64,000 bases of DNA, from assembly GCA_963383645.1 (NCBI GenBank), contig OY726560.1, forward strand, positions 65,044,323-65,108,322, given 5' to 3'. Of the stretch, positions 12,421-24,285 are shown one piece after another. Below the pieces are notes generated by a model that worked only from the letters and a program-made list of their open reading frames with translations, was not told the DNA's origin and made no database searches. The DNA is from Muscardinus avellanarius. Lineage: Eukaryota; Chordata; Mammalia; Rodentia; Gliridae. Position 1 is the first letter of the stretch; the number at the start of each line of letters is the position of its first letter. Made by a program: the position numbers and the translations under genes.

Positions 12421-12668
12421 GCCGGGCATGGTGTTGCACACTTGTAATCCCAGCATTCGGGAGGCTGAGATCAGAGGATCGCAGTTCACGGACAGCCTCA
12501 GCTACTTAGTGAGGCCCTCTGCAACTCAGTGAGACCCTGTTTCAAAATGAAGAATAAAATAAATAAATAAATAAACACTAAAATATAGGGCTGGGGTTGT
12601 AGCTCAGAGGTAGAATGCCCCTGGGTTCCATCCTCAGTGCCACAAAAATAAATTAATTAATTAAAAAA
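12421..12668 (+). mobile_element. B1-dID SINE
   Basis: Starts GCCGGGCATGGTGTTGCACA. It has an (AAAT)n linker between its halves and an A-rich tail with AATT units. Confidence 0.93.
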
Positions 12669-12894
12669 TAAAAAAAACCCTTGAAGTATCCATCCTATGG
12701 ACCATAAAGAAGTAGGCTACAAAAGTGACACGTTTCCCAACACCTATTTTGGATGTGGCCATGGATGCTGATGAACAATGAGCAACGGCCACCATAGAGT
12801 GTGGCCAGCACTGCAGAGAGCAAGGAACAAGGCTCTTCCAAGATAGAAAATCCAGGGTCTAACAATGGAATTTCCCCCGCTGTCAGGGCAGGGA

Positions 12895-13109
12895 TTTTTT
12901 TTTTTTTTTTTTTTTTTTGGTCTGGAGATGGAACCCAAGGGCATTCAACCTCTGAGCTACTGCACTAATTTTTATTCTTTATTTTGAAACAGGTTCTCAC
13001 TAAGTTGCCGAGGGCCTCACTAAGTAGCTGAGGCTGGCCGCGAAACCGATCTTTCGGGCTCAGCCTCCTGAATGCTGGGATTATAAGCATGCGCCACCAT
13101 GCCTGGCTG
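12895..13109 (-). mobile_element. B1-dID SINE, antisense
   Basis: Poly-T of 24 (12895-12918) is the complement of the tail. 'tctggagatggaacccaagg' is the ID-like half and 'gcgccaccatgcctggc' the B1 head. GGGATTTTT occurs on both sides and may be the target duplication. Confidence 0.93.
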
Positions 13110-13129
13110 GGATTTTTTTTTTTAACAGT

Positions 13130-13955
13130 ATCTACTAGCATTTATTCCATGTTATACATCAATGACTATACACTCTTCCTTTTTCCAAATGGAAGTTTTG
13201 ATTGCAGTTATTCCAAACCTTATCCATGAATTTACATTGAGCGGTCAGTAACCTGCTTTTAGTCCAAAGCTTTCTGGACTATGATGGACCCTTTCTAGAG
13301 AAAACTTAATGTAGGGGGCAGGATTTAGCATTATTGCACTTTGAGATGGATGCAGTAACTAGGTGAGATAGTTTTTCAGCTGGGGTCAAAGTTTTCCTAC
13401 ACATATCCAGAAACGCCAATATAGTAGAAATAGCTATTTTACAAAATTGTGTATCTTCTTCCATGAAACAGAAATGCTACTGGTAGTGGCCACCTAGCCA
13501 GGAGTTACATACTCTAGTCCTCATTGCATACAGATGAGCATGTACCTGTCTAACCAACAGAATGAGAATGGAAGAGAAGTGTGTCATTTCTCAGGGGTGC
13601 CTTATCTATATTCATTAGTGCTCACAACTTCCAGCTGGATGCAGAAAACTCCCAGATCCTAATGTAGGTAGAAAGAATCTGGATTCCCAAATCACTGCAC
13701 TGAACACACACCCGGGACTCTCATGTAAATGAAAGACAAATTCTACACTATTCACCACTGAAATATGGAGCTCTAGTATCAAAGCTCAACTAATACAACG
13801 GCACTCAAGAAGAGAAGGAGATGAAGGTTCACTATTATGGCCTATGCTGTGAGCTGGAACACCAGGACACTCTGAGATTGCACATGTTTGCCATCAGGAA
13901 TCCACCTCTCCTCCTCTCCTTCACTATCTCTACTTAGGTAAGTTATGGACCTCAT
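13130..13955. other. Unique DNA
   Basis: No exon, RNA gene or transposon recognised. Confidence 0.4.
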
Positions 13956-13959
13956 CTTA

Positions 13960-14570
13960 TTTATATTTCACAGCAGACTCCTAATTAGTCTCCCGGTTAC
14001 CAATATTTTCTCCTCTCAGAGTCCACTCTCATCATGCTAGCTCAGATTGTCTCCCACAATGAAGTAAACTGGGTCACTTCTTTAGAAATTGCAGTCCACC
14101 CCCAACTATCTGCCTAGTAAGATAAGATCCCAATGATTTAGAATGGCATACGACACCTCTGAATCCAGTCCTCAATCTTCTTCCACTTTGGATTCATCAC
14201 TTTCTACAATTGCAGTGCTGAGTCCCAATCCCCACCCAGCCCTTGCTATGACTCTGGTTTGCAAATGCTGTTCCCTCAGCCTAGAATGCGCTCCATCTGC
14301 CTTCTTCTCTGCATGAAGAACGCTTACTCATCTTTAAAAATTGAGCTTAGATGTCACTTCTTCTGTGAAGTCTTGTCTGACACTCCTACGTAGAAAATGA
14401 AACTTTGACAGTTATGATCAGATCATGTTTATCAGCCAGTGTTATATATTGTGCCTACTATTAGGATATCTTGAATGTTTAGCAGTCTGCCTGATTTGAT
14501 TTGATGGCTGTTTATTTTGTTTGCCACTTAGTTGACCACTAAACTTACCTTCTTACTCAAAGCTTAGAGA
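13960..14570 (+). repeat. L2 LINE, 3' half
   Basis: Recognisable L2 phrases in order: 'tcctaattagtctcccg', 'caaatgctgttccctcagcc', 'tcatctttaaaaattgagct', 'gatgtcacttcttctgtgaa', 'gtcttgtctgacactcc'. Diverged and without an open reading frame, so an old dead copy. Confidence 0.65.
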
Positions 14571-14579
14571 ATACTTCTT

Positions 14580-16510
14580 TTTCAAATTAGACAGTCAGAC
14601 ATTAGAATTGGATTGGCATCTTTCAATGGGAGGATATAGCCATAATCCATGCTGCTGAATGGGATTAAAATGGTCCCTTCTGGGTGAGTGTCTTAAGGCT
14701 ATAGAGTATTTGAAGGCCAAGGTCCAGGATGCAGAAAACCCTGCCATAAATGCAGAAACTCTTCATCTTCCATAACCTTTATCCCTCCCATTAGACACCA
14801 GCCTATCAAAACTCACTAGATCCTAACCCTATAATACACAACATATTTTTATATAGAAATTTTCTAGGAATGTAACTACCATATTTGGAACTTCACCAAG
14901 ATTTGTTCACCACTTTGGAAAATTATGTCATCTGTTATAATGCTTCTCATGTTAATTGATTCACTACTACAGCACACCCACATCTGTTTGCAAACTGTAG
15001 CTGTCACACTCAATGAATATATTTATTTCATTTCAAAAGTACCAAATATACAAAAATGTCACCAATATTCAATAGAATATAATCTTATCTAAAGTTATTT
15101 TTATTTTATCCCAAATTATCTTCTTACCCAAACCTAATGCATTTTTAGAAGCCAGCATGTTTTAATACTTCTAGTGTAATTATACCTGAGCATAAGTATG
15201 TTGATTTACCTACTCCTTTCTCTAAAGCTACTTTTATTATATTTATTTCTCTATCAGACATAAGAAATTTACAGTGATTTTTATAATATTATGTGTGTAC
15301 ATAGGTTATATAACCTTAAATATCATTTCAGGAATGCAAAAGGAACATTCCAAAACACTGCTTATAAGAAGGGGGCTTTGGATCCGCCTGAACACAGAGT
15401 TATGGCTCTAAATATATACAGGAACTCAAAACACCTATATTGTCTTACTCTTGAGATCCTTTTTTTTATGTAACTACTCAGTTAAATTACCATACAAGCT
15501 CACCAATAACATTTATGGGGTTGTGTTTTTTTTTTGGTCAGAATTTATTTGCCTGCACCTATGTGTTGTGACTGCCTGACATCTTATTCATATTTATGCC
15601 CCCACGAACTAGTGTGTAGGGTTTGGTATAGAGGAGAAGCTCAGAATATACCTTTAAGATGAAATGCCAAATGAGAATTCTAAGGGAATATGCAGTTCCT
15701 GGCTCTCAGGATAGAATTCTGAATCAATTATTCAAAGTTCTGTGTATACCAATCTTCTAAAGCTTTCCTCATTTTGTCTCATGCCAATTAGTTGTGTGTA
15801 ACTCTCTCCATTTTCTCTCCTCCTTGTGGGCCTAAGCAGTACTGCATCCTCATGTCTCCCCCAAAGAGCCTGGGAGAGGGAGTCAATAAACAGTATTTAA
15901 AGCCAGTGATTCCCCAGAAATATTGCTAGACATAATGGTTGGTTTTTAAGTACTCATTTTACTTCAGGCATAGTACTGATTTAAAGGGCTTTGGTAGATT
16001 GGTCTGAGGACCTAAACATCACTGAAAACACTGGCTTTTTTTTTAATGAGGAAATATTTGAACAAAGGAAACTATACAATGTTACTTAGTCTATGAGATC
16101 TAATACCTGTGTGAAAAGTAAAAATGTCAATCCTGAAGATGTATCTAAATATTCGATTCTATAGCATCCTGCAGACAATTTTTAACTGTCTTTCAAGTTT
16201 ATTCCAGATGGTATTTTTCACTTGAACAGACGCAGGGGCAATTTAGAAGGAACTTTGATACAAATATTATATAAAGTTTTCTTTGATTAAAATATCAAAG
16301 TATGATTTGATTTATGCTTTAATGATTGTATTATAGTTATTTGACATGTAATAAAGTAAATGTATTCTAAAACATACTAGAAGGTAAATCTGTTAGGTGA
16401 CTATATTTTAACTTCCATTACAAAATTGAGATTACATTTTCCAAATTAAAAAAGGGAACATGAGTAAAAGAAAATTTTATTCTAAATTTAATAATGTTCT
16501 TTTAAAACAT
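14580..16510. other. Unique DNA with minor L2-like trace
   Basis: No gene recognised. A possible L2 3' end lies at about 15570-15650. AT-rich throughout. Confidence 0.4.
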
Positions 16511-16512
16511 GA

Positions 16513-16722
16513 AGCCTGGGATGGTGGTAGATGCCTGTAATTGTAGTAAATGGAAGACTGAGACAGGAGGATCATAGGTTCAAGGACAGCCTCAGCAATG
16601 TAGCAAGACTTTCAGTAACCTCGAGAGATACTGATCCAAAACAAACAAAAAATAAAAAGTGCCTGGAGGTATAGCTTAGAGGAAGGATGCTCCGGGGCTC
16701 AACCCCCAGTGTCACCAAACAA
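16513..16722 (+). mobile_element. B1-dID SINE, diverged
   Basis: Begins GCCTGGGATGGTGGTAGATG and ends 'ggctcaacccccagtgtcacc'. The many substitutions indicate an old copy. Confidence 0.85.
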
Positions 16723-17133
16723 ACCAACCCACATAAATGAATATATGATTCTGAAAATACTTGTGATGCTATATTTTATTCAAAACAATTCACAGAATTT
16801 TTTAAAAATCTGGACATGAAAATAAGCTATCATTAGATATTAACCAATCAGATCATCCATATCCATCAGTCAACTTTCTGTGTGGTCACTGTAAGGACAG
16901 TACTTTCTGATGTTCGTATTCTGATGAAATCCCATCCACATTTAAAAAATCAGCCTCTAACTAAAATACCTTCTTATTTCAAGTTCACGTTGAAAACTTG
17001 GGGATTTTCTTCTACTTAAAAAATAGTTCTTGCTTGTGGTCTTTCACCAGTAATAGTAACTATGTCATCCTTAGTGGAAAGATACAGCTCTAAAAAAATT
17101 TACGAACAGGCATCTTTTCTTCTACCTGGGATC

Positions 17134-17135
<2 letters not shown>

Positions 17136-17173
<38 letters not shown>

Positions 17174-17245
17174 AGTACTTGGGATGGAACCCAGGAGCAT
17201 TCTACCTCTGAGCTACACTCCCAGCCTATTTTTTTATTCTTAACC
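17136..17245 (-). mobile_element. ID-like half of a SINE, antisense, with T36 tract
   Basis: 36 T residues (17136-17171) precede 'gcagtacttgggatggaacc' and 'ctctgagctacactcccagcc'. No B1-like half follows, so this is a 5'-truncated copy. Confidence 0.85.
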
Positions 17246-17254
17246 CTTCTAATA

Positions 17255-17480
17255 TCACAGTGGTTCAAGTACAGCCAGAACACCTGGCTTCAATCTGGAC
17301 TTCACCATTTACTTCCTATGTGACTCTGAAGAAGTTACACAAAGTCTCTGCATATTAGTTCCCATGTTTATATAATAAAAGCTATTAGTGACAGCTTCCT
17401 CATAAGATTGTCAGAATGAAAATAAGAGTATTTGTAAAATGCTTAAAAACAGTAACTAGCTCTAGTAAGGCCTGGCTATA
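17255..17480 (+). repeat. MIR SINE
   Basis: Sense MIR order: 'cacctggcttcaatctgga', 'tgtgactctgaagaagttac', 'tcctcataagattgtcagaatg', 'aaaatgcttaaaaacagtaac'. Confidence 0.7.
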
Positions 17481-17484
17481 ATAA

Positions 17485-18086
17485 TTACTTTAAGTAAATA
17501 AATAATACAAACATTATGATACTATTCTAGTTTATCTTAAATCTAAAATATAGGATTTTAATACATCTGTACAATGTTGTTGATGTTTCCCAACAATTCC
17601 CATATGCATAACCTGAGGCAAATTTTCATGATCCTCTTAATGAATTTGTCTTAATTAACTTATTAGGTATTAAATTGTTAAATGTGTTTCTGTTCGCAAG
17701 CGATCTCTCATTTTAAACTATAGCTGTGATTCTTCAATTAGTAATTCAAGGTTTTTTTTTTTTTTTTACTCTCTACACTAAAAAAAAAAAAAAAATTCTT
17801 GATGGCGGAGGCTGTCCCCTACAGGTTTTGCACTGGTTACATGCTAGTCAAGCACTCTTTTCTTGATATACACTTAATAAGTAATAAGTGAGTGACTCCA
17901 TGACATTAAATCAGACAATTAAAATAAGCACAGCCCCGTCTCTGGAAACAGGGAGGGTTTGAGTTACCTGGACCGAGGGGCCCCTGGTCTTACACACTTG
18001 CTGTTCTGCCTTACAAATTGCATTTGCAGTAAAGAGCTAGGGAGAAATACATCTAAGAAGTACAGGGAGGGAATGAGCAATAAAAA
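17485..18086. other. Unique DNA
   Basis: Nothing recognised beyond a T tract (17752-17768) followed closely by an A tract (17780-17795), which could form a hairpin. Confidence 0.4.
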
Positions 18087-18100
18087 AGACTGGGCTATAG

Positions 18101-18290
18101 CCTGGCTTGGTGGCGCACGCTTGTAATCCCCGCGCTTGGGAGGTGGAGACAGGAGGATCTCGCTGGCTTAAGAGACTCTGTTTCCACATAAAAATGTTAA
18201 AAAATAGGTCTGGGAGTGTAGCCCGTGGGAGTGTATACCGGAGGTAGAAGGGCTTCCAGGAACCCCAGTACCACCAAAAAAAAAAAAAAA
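18101..18290 (+). mobile_element. B1-dID SINE, second subtype, with target-site duplication
   Basis: This subtype has 'ccccgcgcttgggagg', 'ctggcttaagagactctg' and 'ctgggagtgtagcc ... gggcttccaggaacccc', differing from the commoner subtype ending 'gggttccatccccag'. AGACTGGGCTATAG flanks it at 18087-18100 and 18291-18304. Confidence 0.93.
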
Positions 18291-18304
18291 AGACTGGGCT
18301 ATAG

Positions 18305-20470
18305 AACTCAACTATGAAGATACTTGTAGTATGTGACTAAAAATTTAAGACTGTTCTGCTCTATAAAGTTTATCACTTTGGGAGTAACAAGACCATAAAG
18401 TCTCACCTTAAAGAAGTACTCTGAACTTGAAAAGTCTTACATATAACACATTTGTACTCTCTTCTCAAGCTCTTGTGAAAATAGCAGGTATTGTGCTTGT
18501 GTACAAATTCCACTTGATGAATATAAAAGCTCAAGTAATATTATGTTCTGAAATGAACAGAATCTCTTAAACTTATATATTTACCTTAAATGCACATGAA
18601 TAAGTTTTCTATCATCTTTAAGAATTTCCCTTAGGTAGTATCTAAGAGAGAGCAAATATCAAAAAACTAAATTACTTCCTTCTCAAGAAAAAAAAATGGT
18701 TTTAGGAAGGATGAAATATATCTTAAAGAATTCCTAGGGCTTATTAGCAATTCGATCTATTTTTATAATGTGTATAAATGTATAGTGGTCTCTCTAGAGT
18801 ACCATTTCAGAATGCCATGTCTACATTTAAGAAAAAATTTTTCAGTCAGCTGCACAGATGTATATATTTATAAATATGCAGGCAGGTATTCAAAAAACCT
18901 GGTCAGCTATGCTTTTAAGTTGCCAAGAAATGTGACCTTCCTGCCACTTCATTTGTTTCTAGCAGACTCGATTTTATCACCATACTGAAAATCAGAAGGC
19001 CATGCTGATGCGCACACTTGACTGGTAGCATCAACAACGAAGGTTTTAAAGCCAAACAGAAAGCATTGGGTAGCGTAATCATTTCTACTCACCTCCTCAG
19101 TAACAAGTTATGTTTGAAAAGTTTGTGGGATTTAGAGAAAAGTGAATTTGGAAATAGTTGCAAACGATGCATCAATTAATTCCCTTTAGAAAAAGAGAAG
19201 AGAGGCACTGGAAAGAAAGATGGGAGGGTGAGACATCTAGATGTGGCAGGTAGTATTTTCTGAAGTCAGTGTGCTGGGCTCCTGTATTGGAAGTGTTTGG
19301 GAACACGAATGTGGGGAGGGAGAGGGGAAGCTGATGGGAGGAAGAAAGCAAAGAGAACTGCCAGGTGGTTCATTCCTTTCTCCAAAAGTCTGCCCTGTGC
19401 TAGAGGAGGGAGAAGAGGCCCTTAGAGGGGATCCTGTCTGTGATAAACAATGGGTCTGAACCCAATGCAATCCGACAAGGGAGGAGTTTCAGGATTTGTT
19501 TCATATGAGCATATTAACTCTTTTAGGTGGCAGGGATGCTTTTCATTCAATGGGGAAAAGTTGTTTATATGTGGACCTTTCCGTATGCTCAGGAAGTCTG
19601 TGCAGCCACACAAGTAAGTGCTTTATTCGCATCCTACATTAAGAACACTTTAAGTAGCAATTAAATGCATATGCGCATTCAATGTGCCAAATTAGTGAAA
19701 TGTTGACGTTTTGGTTAACTCCAGAGCAAGAATTTTCTAGTCTAGATGTCTATAGGCTTAATTTATTACAAGCTTTGGGTAACTTAGTATTTACACACAC
19801 ACACACACACACCAGAGTGAAATACATAATACAAAAACTTTATGTTACACTCTTTCCTGAAAGTTATTCAGCACTGACAGATAACACTTTAGATACTGAA
19901 CAGAAATCTTGATTGATGTTCATTGGCAAATAAACCAAAAGACCTCTGCCCTACACGAGGCTATACATATGAAAACATTAAGACTAAAATGAATACTTTT
20001 CTTTTGACCTGGGCTTAACAAAACCGGATTCCCAAAAATCCAAAAATCAATCAATGCAAAAATAGAAATGAGAAAGGCTGTTTAAAATATTGACATTATT
20101 GCATAACTAGAATGAATGTTGAGTTGAACCTGCAGGAAGTGAATCCAGTGTACATATGCACGTACTCCATTTTTTCAGTGTAATCTGGTATTTAGTATTA
20201 TTTAAGACACCTGTGCAGTCATACATGTTGCATAAATGGTATGTTTGTGCATATTGCACACTTACAATTTTTTTTATGAATGAATACACATAACTGCTCA
20301 GGATTTGAGAAAATGGATGGTAGCATACTCTCTTGGAAAAGGGTCCTTCAGCCCTGGGAGCAAATGGTGAGGCAACGCATTGGTGTCTTTTGGTGCCATT
20401 CAGGGCAACTGTATTCCCAAGTCCCCTAGCAGGATGTATTGGAAACAGCCCTGCAGCTTTCCTTAGCGAC
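18305..20470. other. Unique DNA upstream of the CpG island
   Basis: No gene or young transposon recognised. A short (AC)n sits at 19793-19812. Overlapping frames at 19237-19470 on both strands are unrecognised. Confidence 0.4.
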
Positions 20471-20473
20471 CTG

Positions 20474-20478
<5 letters not shown>

Positions 20479-20548
<70 letters not shown>
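20479..20548. repeat. (CT)n microsatellite
   Basis: 70 bp of CT about 450 bp from the CpG island. The 163-codon minus-strand frame across it (20107-20598) contains a long Arg-Glu run and is a repeat artefact. Confidence 0.95.
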
Positions 20549-20554
<6 letters not shown>

Positions 20555-20949
20555 CTAAACAGAGACCGCACAAGGCTTGAGAAATAAAATGCGTGCATAT
20601 ATATCCCTGTGTTCTAAGAAACACCACACTCCTCAATTCCGGTCCCACAAGTGTGTGCATGTGAGTGTGGCATTTACCAACAAACGAACAGAAGGCACCA
20701 AGAGCTCCTCTCCTAGAAATAACATTCCCCATCCCTTCTCCGCCAGGCTCCCAGGAGGCTTTCCAGGGGCTCACACTTCCTTGTGCCTTACCCACCGGGA
20801 AGGAGCCCTACCTTAATAACCCCGGCAGGGCTAAGTCAGCCTCGTGTGTTAGTCCACTGGACGCCATATGGCAGTTTCCAATTCCTCCAGCAACTCGAAT
20901 CTGGCTAGGCTGCAGCGATGATTCATTCTTACAGACCCCTCGGTGGAGC

Positions 20950-22020
20950 AGCAATGCCCCATCACTTACCCAGCTCCCACAGACCCCGCGCAGCAGGCGG
21001 CACCGACCGGCTCGGGCGCCACAAAGGGCTGTGGGATTCCCCGCTCCTTCCGGGGCTCCTCTCCCCGCGACGGTGCCCTGCGCCAATGATCTGTCGCTGG
21101 AAATCCCCCTCCCCTCCAAGAGAGGAGGGTCTCCCCGGCTGGCTGGAGCTCCCGGCGGCTTCCCCCGTCTTTACATCCCTGGCTCTGGTTCAGTCTCTAG
21201 TAGGAAGGCTCAACGGAGAGGCGGCGGGAGGAAGCTAAGGCATCCTTAAAAAGAACAACCATCTTCATCGATCTTCGCCCCTTCCCCGCGCGGGGTCCCC
21301 ATCCCCCTGCCGCCGCCGCCGCCGCCCAGACCTGAGAGGGCTGGAGCCCGGAGGAAGAGCCGGGCGGGCTGCGCCGGGCGCCCGGGAGCCGGCAGCCGCC
21401 CAGCCAGCCCGAGTCGCGGCTCTGGGGGCTGGCGGCCGGCGGGGGCGCAGGCGGCGGGGGCCTGGTGGGCGTGTGTCTGTGCCTGCGCCGAGGGGGAGGC
21501 TGGCTGGGGGCCGCTCGCCGCCCAGGCTCCGGGCCGCGCACCAGGCTCGCCCGCGGCCACCCAGCCCGGCGCTCCGCCCCCCGCTCCGCGCACCCGCGGG
21601 AGGAGCCGCGATCGCCGCGCCCCTCGCCCTCGCCCTCGGGGCGGCTGCGGCCGGGGTGGGGATGGAGGTGGCTTGGAGGTGCACAGCCGCTGGGTGGTGC
21701 GCTCCTGGCGGGACAGCGCCCCGAGCCCGGGCGCGGCCGGGGCGCCGCCCACACCTCGGCGGGAGGGCGACACCCAGCGCCCCACGGCCCGCGGCTCTGC
21801 ACCCACCTGCTGGGCTCCAGGCGCCCACCCCGCGGCAGGTCCGCAGCCCCGACGCCCGGCCGAGACGCGCCCGCGGTCCTCGGGACTCCCCGGCAGTCCC
21901 GCTGCCTAGGGGCTCTCCGCCCTCCCAGCCCTAAGAGACCCGGACTCGGGGCTCCCCGCTGGACCCCGGGGAACCCGAGCGAGGGTAAATGGCTCCGGAG
22001 TGATGGGGCCAGGAGTAATT
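20950..22020. promoter_or_regulatory. CpG island, candidate promoter and first exon
   Basis: About 1.07 kb is very GC-rich with dense CpG (for example around 21310-21460 and 21590-21800), in sharp contrast to the AT-rich surroundings. GGGCGGG-type Sp1-like boxes are frequent. A YY1-like AAGATGG lies on the minus strand near 21260, and no TATA box is evident. CpG islands normally mark promoters of broadly expressed or developmental genes. Open frames of up to 299 codons run through on several frames at once, as GC-rich DNA produces by chance, and their Pro/Ala/Arg/Gly-rich translations match no protein I know. Transcription direction is not settled. Confidence 0.75.
20964..20973 (-). promoter_or_regulatory. 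Candidate 5' splice donor leaving the CpG island
   Basis: Minus-strand CTGG|GTAAGTG, with all six intron-side consensus bases matched. If used, a transcript starting in the island on the minus strand would end its first exon here and splice toward lower coordinates. No partner acceptor was identified. Confidence 0.35.
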
Positions 22021-22139
22021 TCTCAGAAAAGGAGATGCGAGGATAACGGGAGACGCAGATAAGAGCTGACTTCTCTCCTGGCAACCCAGGCTCCACTTCG
22101 GAGCCATCACTAGCCCCAGTAACCTGGCTCTCCTAGGTT

Positions 22140-22150
22140 TGAGGGTAAGG
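22140..22150 (+). promoter_or_regulatory. Candidate 5' splice donor on the plus strand
   Basis: GAGG|GTAAGG just downstream of the island is an acceptable donor for a plus-strand transcript. It is weaker at +6 than the minus-strand candidate. Confidence 0.2.
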
Positions 22151-23147
22151 CTGGGTCTGTGGCAGCCTTAACTCTCGCTTCCCAGGGGGGCGCTATTCAT
22201 AGTCCGGCTTGTTTTCTTTGGCCATCTACTTACCAGAAGGAAAACTATACCAAGTTCTTCCTTAGGGAGGCTGTAGGGTGGACACCAGACCCATCTCCAC
22301 TTTCAGGAAGCAGTAAAGACAATGCACTTTGAACACAGAGCTGGGCACTACAGGTCTCTAATCCGAGGGCTCCTTGCCAGGTGGAAATAGCCCGCACAGT
22401 CCAAGACACAGGACTTTCAGGAAAACACAGTCGCTTAAAACAGCCTTTCAAAAGGCATTGGGGCCATGACAACATACTAAATTCTGAGACCCCAGAATTC
22501 TTTAGATCAAGAAAGAGGGTGATTGAAGATTCAAATGCACTTAGTTTAAACTCTATCCTATGTGGTCCTTGCTTTTATTTTAGCTGTGATGTGCGCCAGG
22601 ATGCACCATCCTCTCAATTTTCTACACCTGACTTGCTGGCTTCCCTATATACCTACCCTTGTGTTAAGTGGTGTTTTGAGGTACTATATGTCCGGTGGGA
22701 TGCTTAGTACGGAAACTGGCCCTCTGACGCTGTCAACCTCTAACAAGAGCCTGTCTTATCCCTCCACTTTTCTAGTGGCTACTCAAGGAGAACACCAGAT
22801 TGTAGACCTTTCTCACAATCCTCGCTGGGTCCATTTGCTGGCCTCTGGTCTTATTCTTCTCCCTAAGGTCTACCTAAAACTCTGCAGATGACTTCCACAA
22901 ATACGCCCTGAAGACATCATTCCCCTTTTCACAAAGCGTCCAGAACCCTGGCTTTCTATTCCCTACCAAAGAGCCGTCTGCACATCTGCGTGCGCATCCC
23001 TTCGCTTCTGGGAGGTTCCTTTCCAGGCTGCAGGTGCAAATCATTGCAGCCATTCCAGGCCCACACTTCAAAGTCGGCCTGTCCTGTAACCTCTCCCCTT
23101 TGTCAACCATATCATGTCTCATCTCTCTTAAAAAAAAGTTTCACCTA
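22151..23147. other. Unique DNA flanking the CpG island
   Basis: Moderate GC, no recognised exon. Open frames of 76-109 codons overlap on both strands without known domains. Confidence 0.4.
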
Positions 23148-23300
23148 GCCGGGTGTGGTGGCGCACACTTGTAATCCCAGCATTCAGGAGGCTGAGACCT
23201 GAGGATCTGGGTTCGTGGACAGCCCTAGCTACTTAGTGAGGCCCTTTGCAATTCAGTGAGACCCGGTTTCAAAATAAAAAATAAAAAAAAAAGGGCAGGG
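23148..23300 (+). mobile_element. B1-dID SINE, 5' part, split by another SINE
   Basis: Starts GCCGGGTGTGGTGGCGCACA. It is interrupted after AAGGGCAGGG at 23291-23300 and resumes after the inserted SINE. Confidence 0.92.
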
Positions 23301-23485
23301 GCCAGGTGTAGTGGCCCACGCTTGTAATCCCCACGCTTGGGAGGCGGAGACAGGAGGATCTCGCAGGTTCGAAGCCAGCTGCACTGGCTTCGGACACCCT
23401 GTTTCCAAATAAAAATATAAAAGGTCTGGGAGTGTAGCCTGGAAGTAGAAGGGTTTCCAGGAACCCCAGTACCACAAAAAAAAAA
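23301..23485 (+). mobile_element. B1-dID SINE (second subtype) inserted inside another SINE
   Basis: Starts GCCAGGTGTAGTGGCCCACG, with a poly-A tail near 23475-23495. The A-run plus GGGCAGGG on each side (ending 23300 and 23503) is the target duplication, so this subtype was active after the host copy inserted. Confidence 0.92.
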
Positions 23486-23503
23486 AAAAAAAAAAGGGCA
23501 GGG

Positions 23504-23590
23504 ATGTAGCTCGGAGGTCGTCAAATGCCTCTGAGTTCCATCCCCAGACTCGCAATAAATAAATAAATAAATAAATAAAATTAAAAAAAA
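23504..23590 (+). mobile_element. B1-dID SINE, 3' part after interruption
   Basis: 'atgtagctcggaggtcgtcaaatg' and 'gagttccatccccagac' finish the ID-like half, followed by an (AAAT)n tail. Confidence 0.9.
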
Positions 23591-24060
23591 ACAAAAACAT
23601 ATCACCTTTTAAGAAGCATATATTTGCTTCTTATAGCATATACGTACTTCTTACAATTTTATATTATAAATTCCTTCAACGATAATTTCATATTCCTTTC
23701 TCATTTACATTTCTTAGGCCTAACCTAAGGGCACACGCGATTTCAGAGAGATACTTATTGATTCCTTCCCATAAATATTTATTTTCTGCGGTTTTTTTTC
23801 CAGATACTCACTATGTTAATTGAACAGATTCATAAAATAATTTAAGATTATAAAATGGTCTTAGAATTATTTGGGGCATGCCTAAATTTAAATGGGATGA
23901 TGACCTTTTCTAAATTTAGGGATGGTGAAAATCCCCTTAGTAGTTAAATATTTTACAATTGTTTGTTCACAAATTTTTACCTTAAATTTACATTAGATTC
24001 AAGAAATCTGAGTCGTGGCCTACTACTGGGTGATCATTATATATCAAGAGTAAATTTTAA
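23591..24060. other. Unique AT-rich DNA
   Basis: Nothing recognised. Confidence 0.4.
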
Positions 24061-24285
24061 CCTGGTGTGGTGGCGCACGCTTGTAATCCCAGCATTCTGG
24101 AGGCTGAGACCAGAGGATCGCAGTTCACAGACAGCCTTAGCTACTTAGGCCCTCTGCAACCCAGTGAGACCCTCTTTCAAAATAGAGAATAAAAAAAAGG
24201 GCAGGGGGTGTAGCTTGGAGGTCAGATGCCCCTGGCTCTAATTCCCAGACCCACAATATATAAATAAATAAATAAATAAAATTCT
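24061..24285 (+). mobile_element. B1-dID SINE
   Basis: Starts CCTGGTGTGGTGGCGCACGC and ends 'ctaattcccagacccac' plus an (AAAT)n tail. Confidence 0.93.

Noticed and set aside
20107..20598. 163-codon minus-strand open frame
   Set aside because: A long Arg-Glu run is the translation of (CT)n, and the rest has no recognisable domain or coding character.
21197..22096. 299-codon minus-strand frame and several overlapping frames in the CpG island
   Set aside because: GC-rich DNA is poor in stop codons, so frames on both strands are open together. The Pro/Ala/Arg/Gly-rich products show no known protein, so I call the island, not a CDS.
23225..23605. 126- and 115-codon minus-strand frames with hydrophobic Phe/Leu runs
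   Set aside because: They run through two nested SINEs. The apparent membrane segments are translated poly-T tails.
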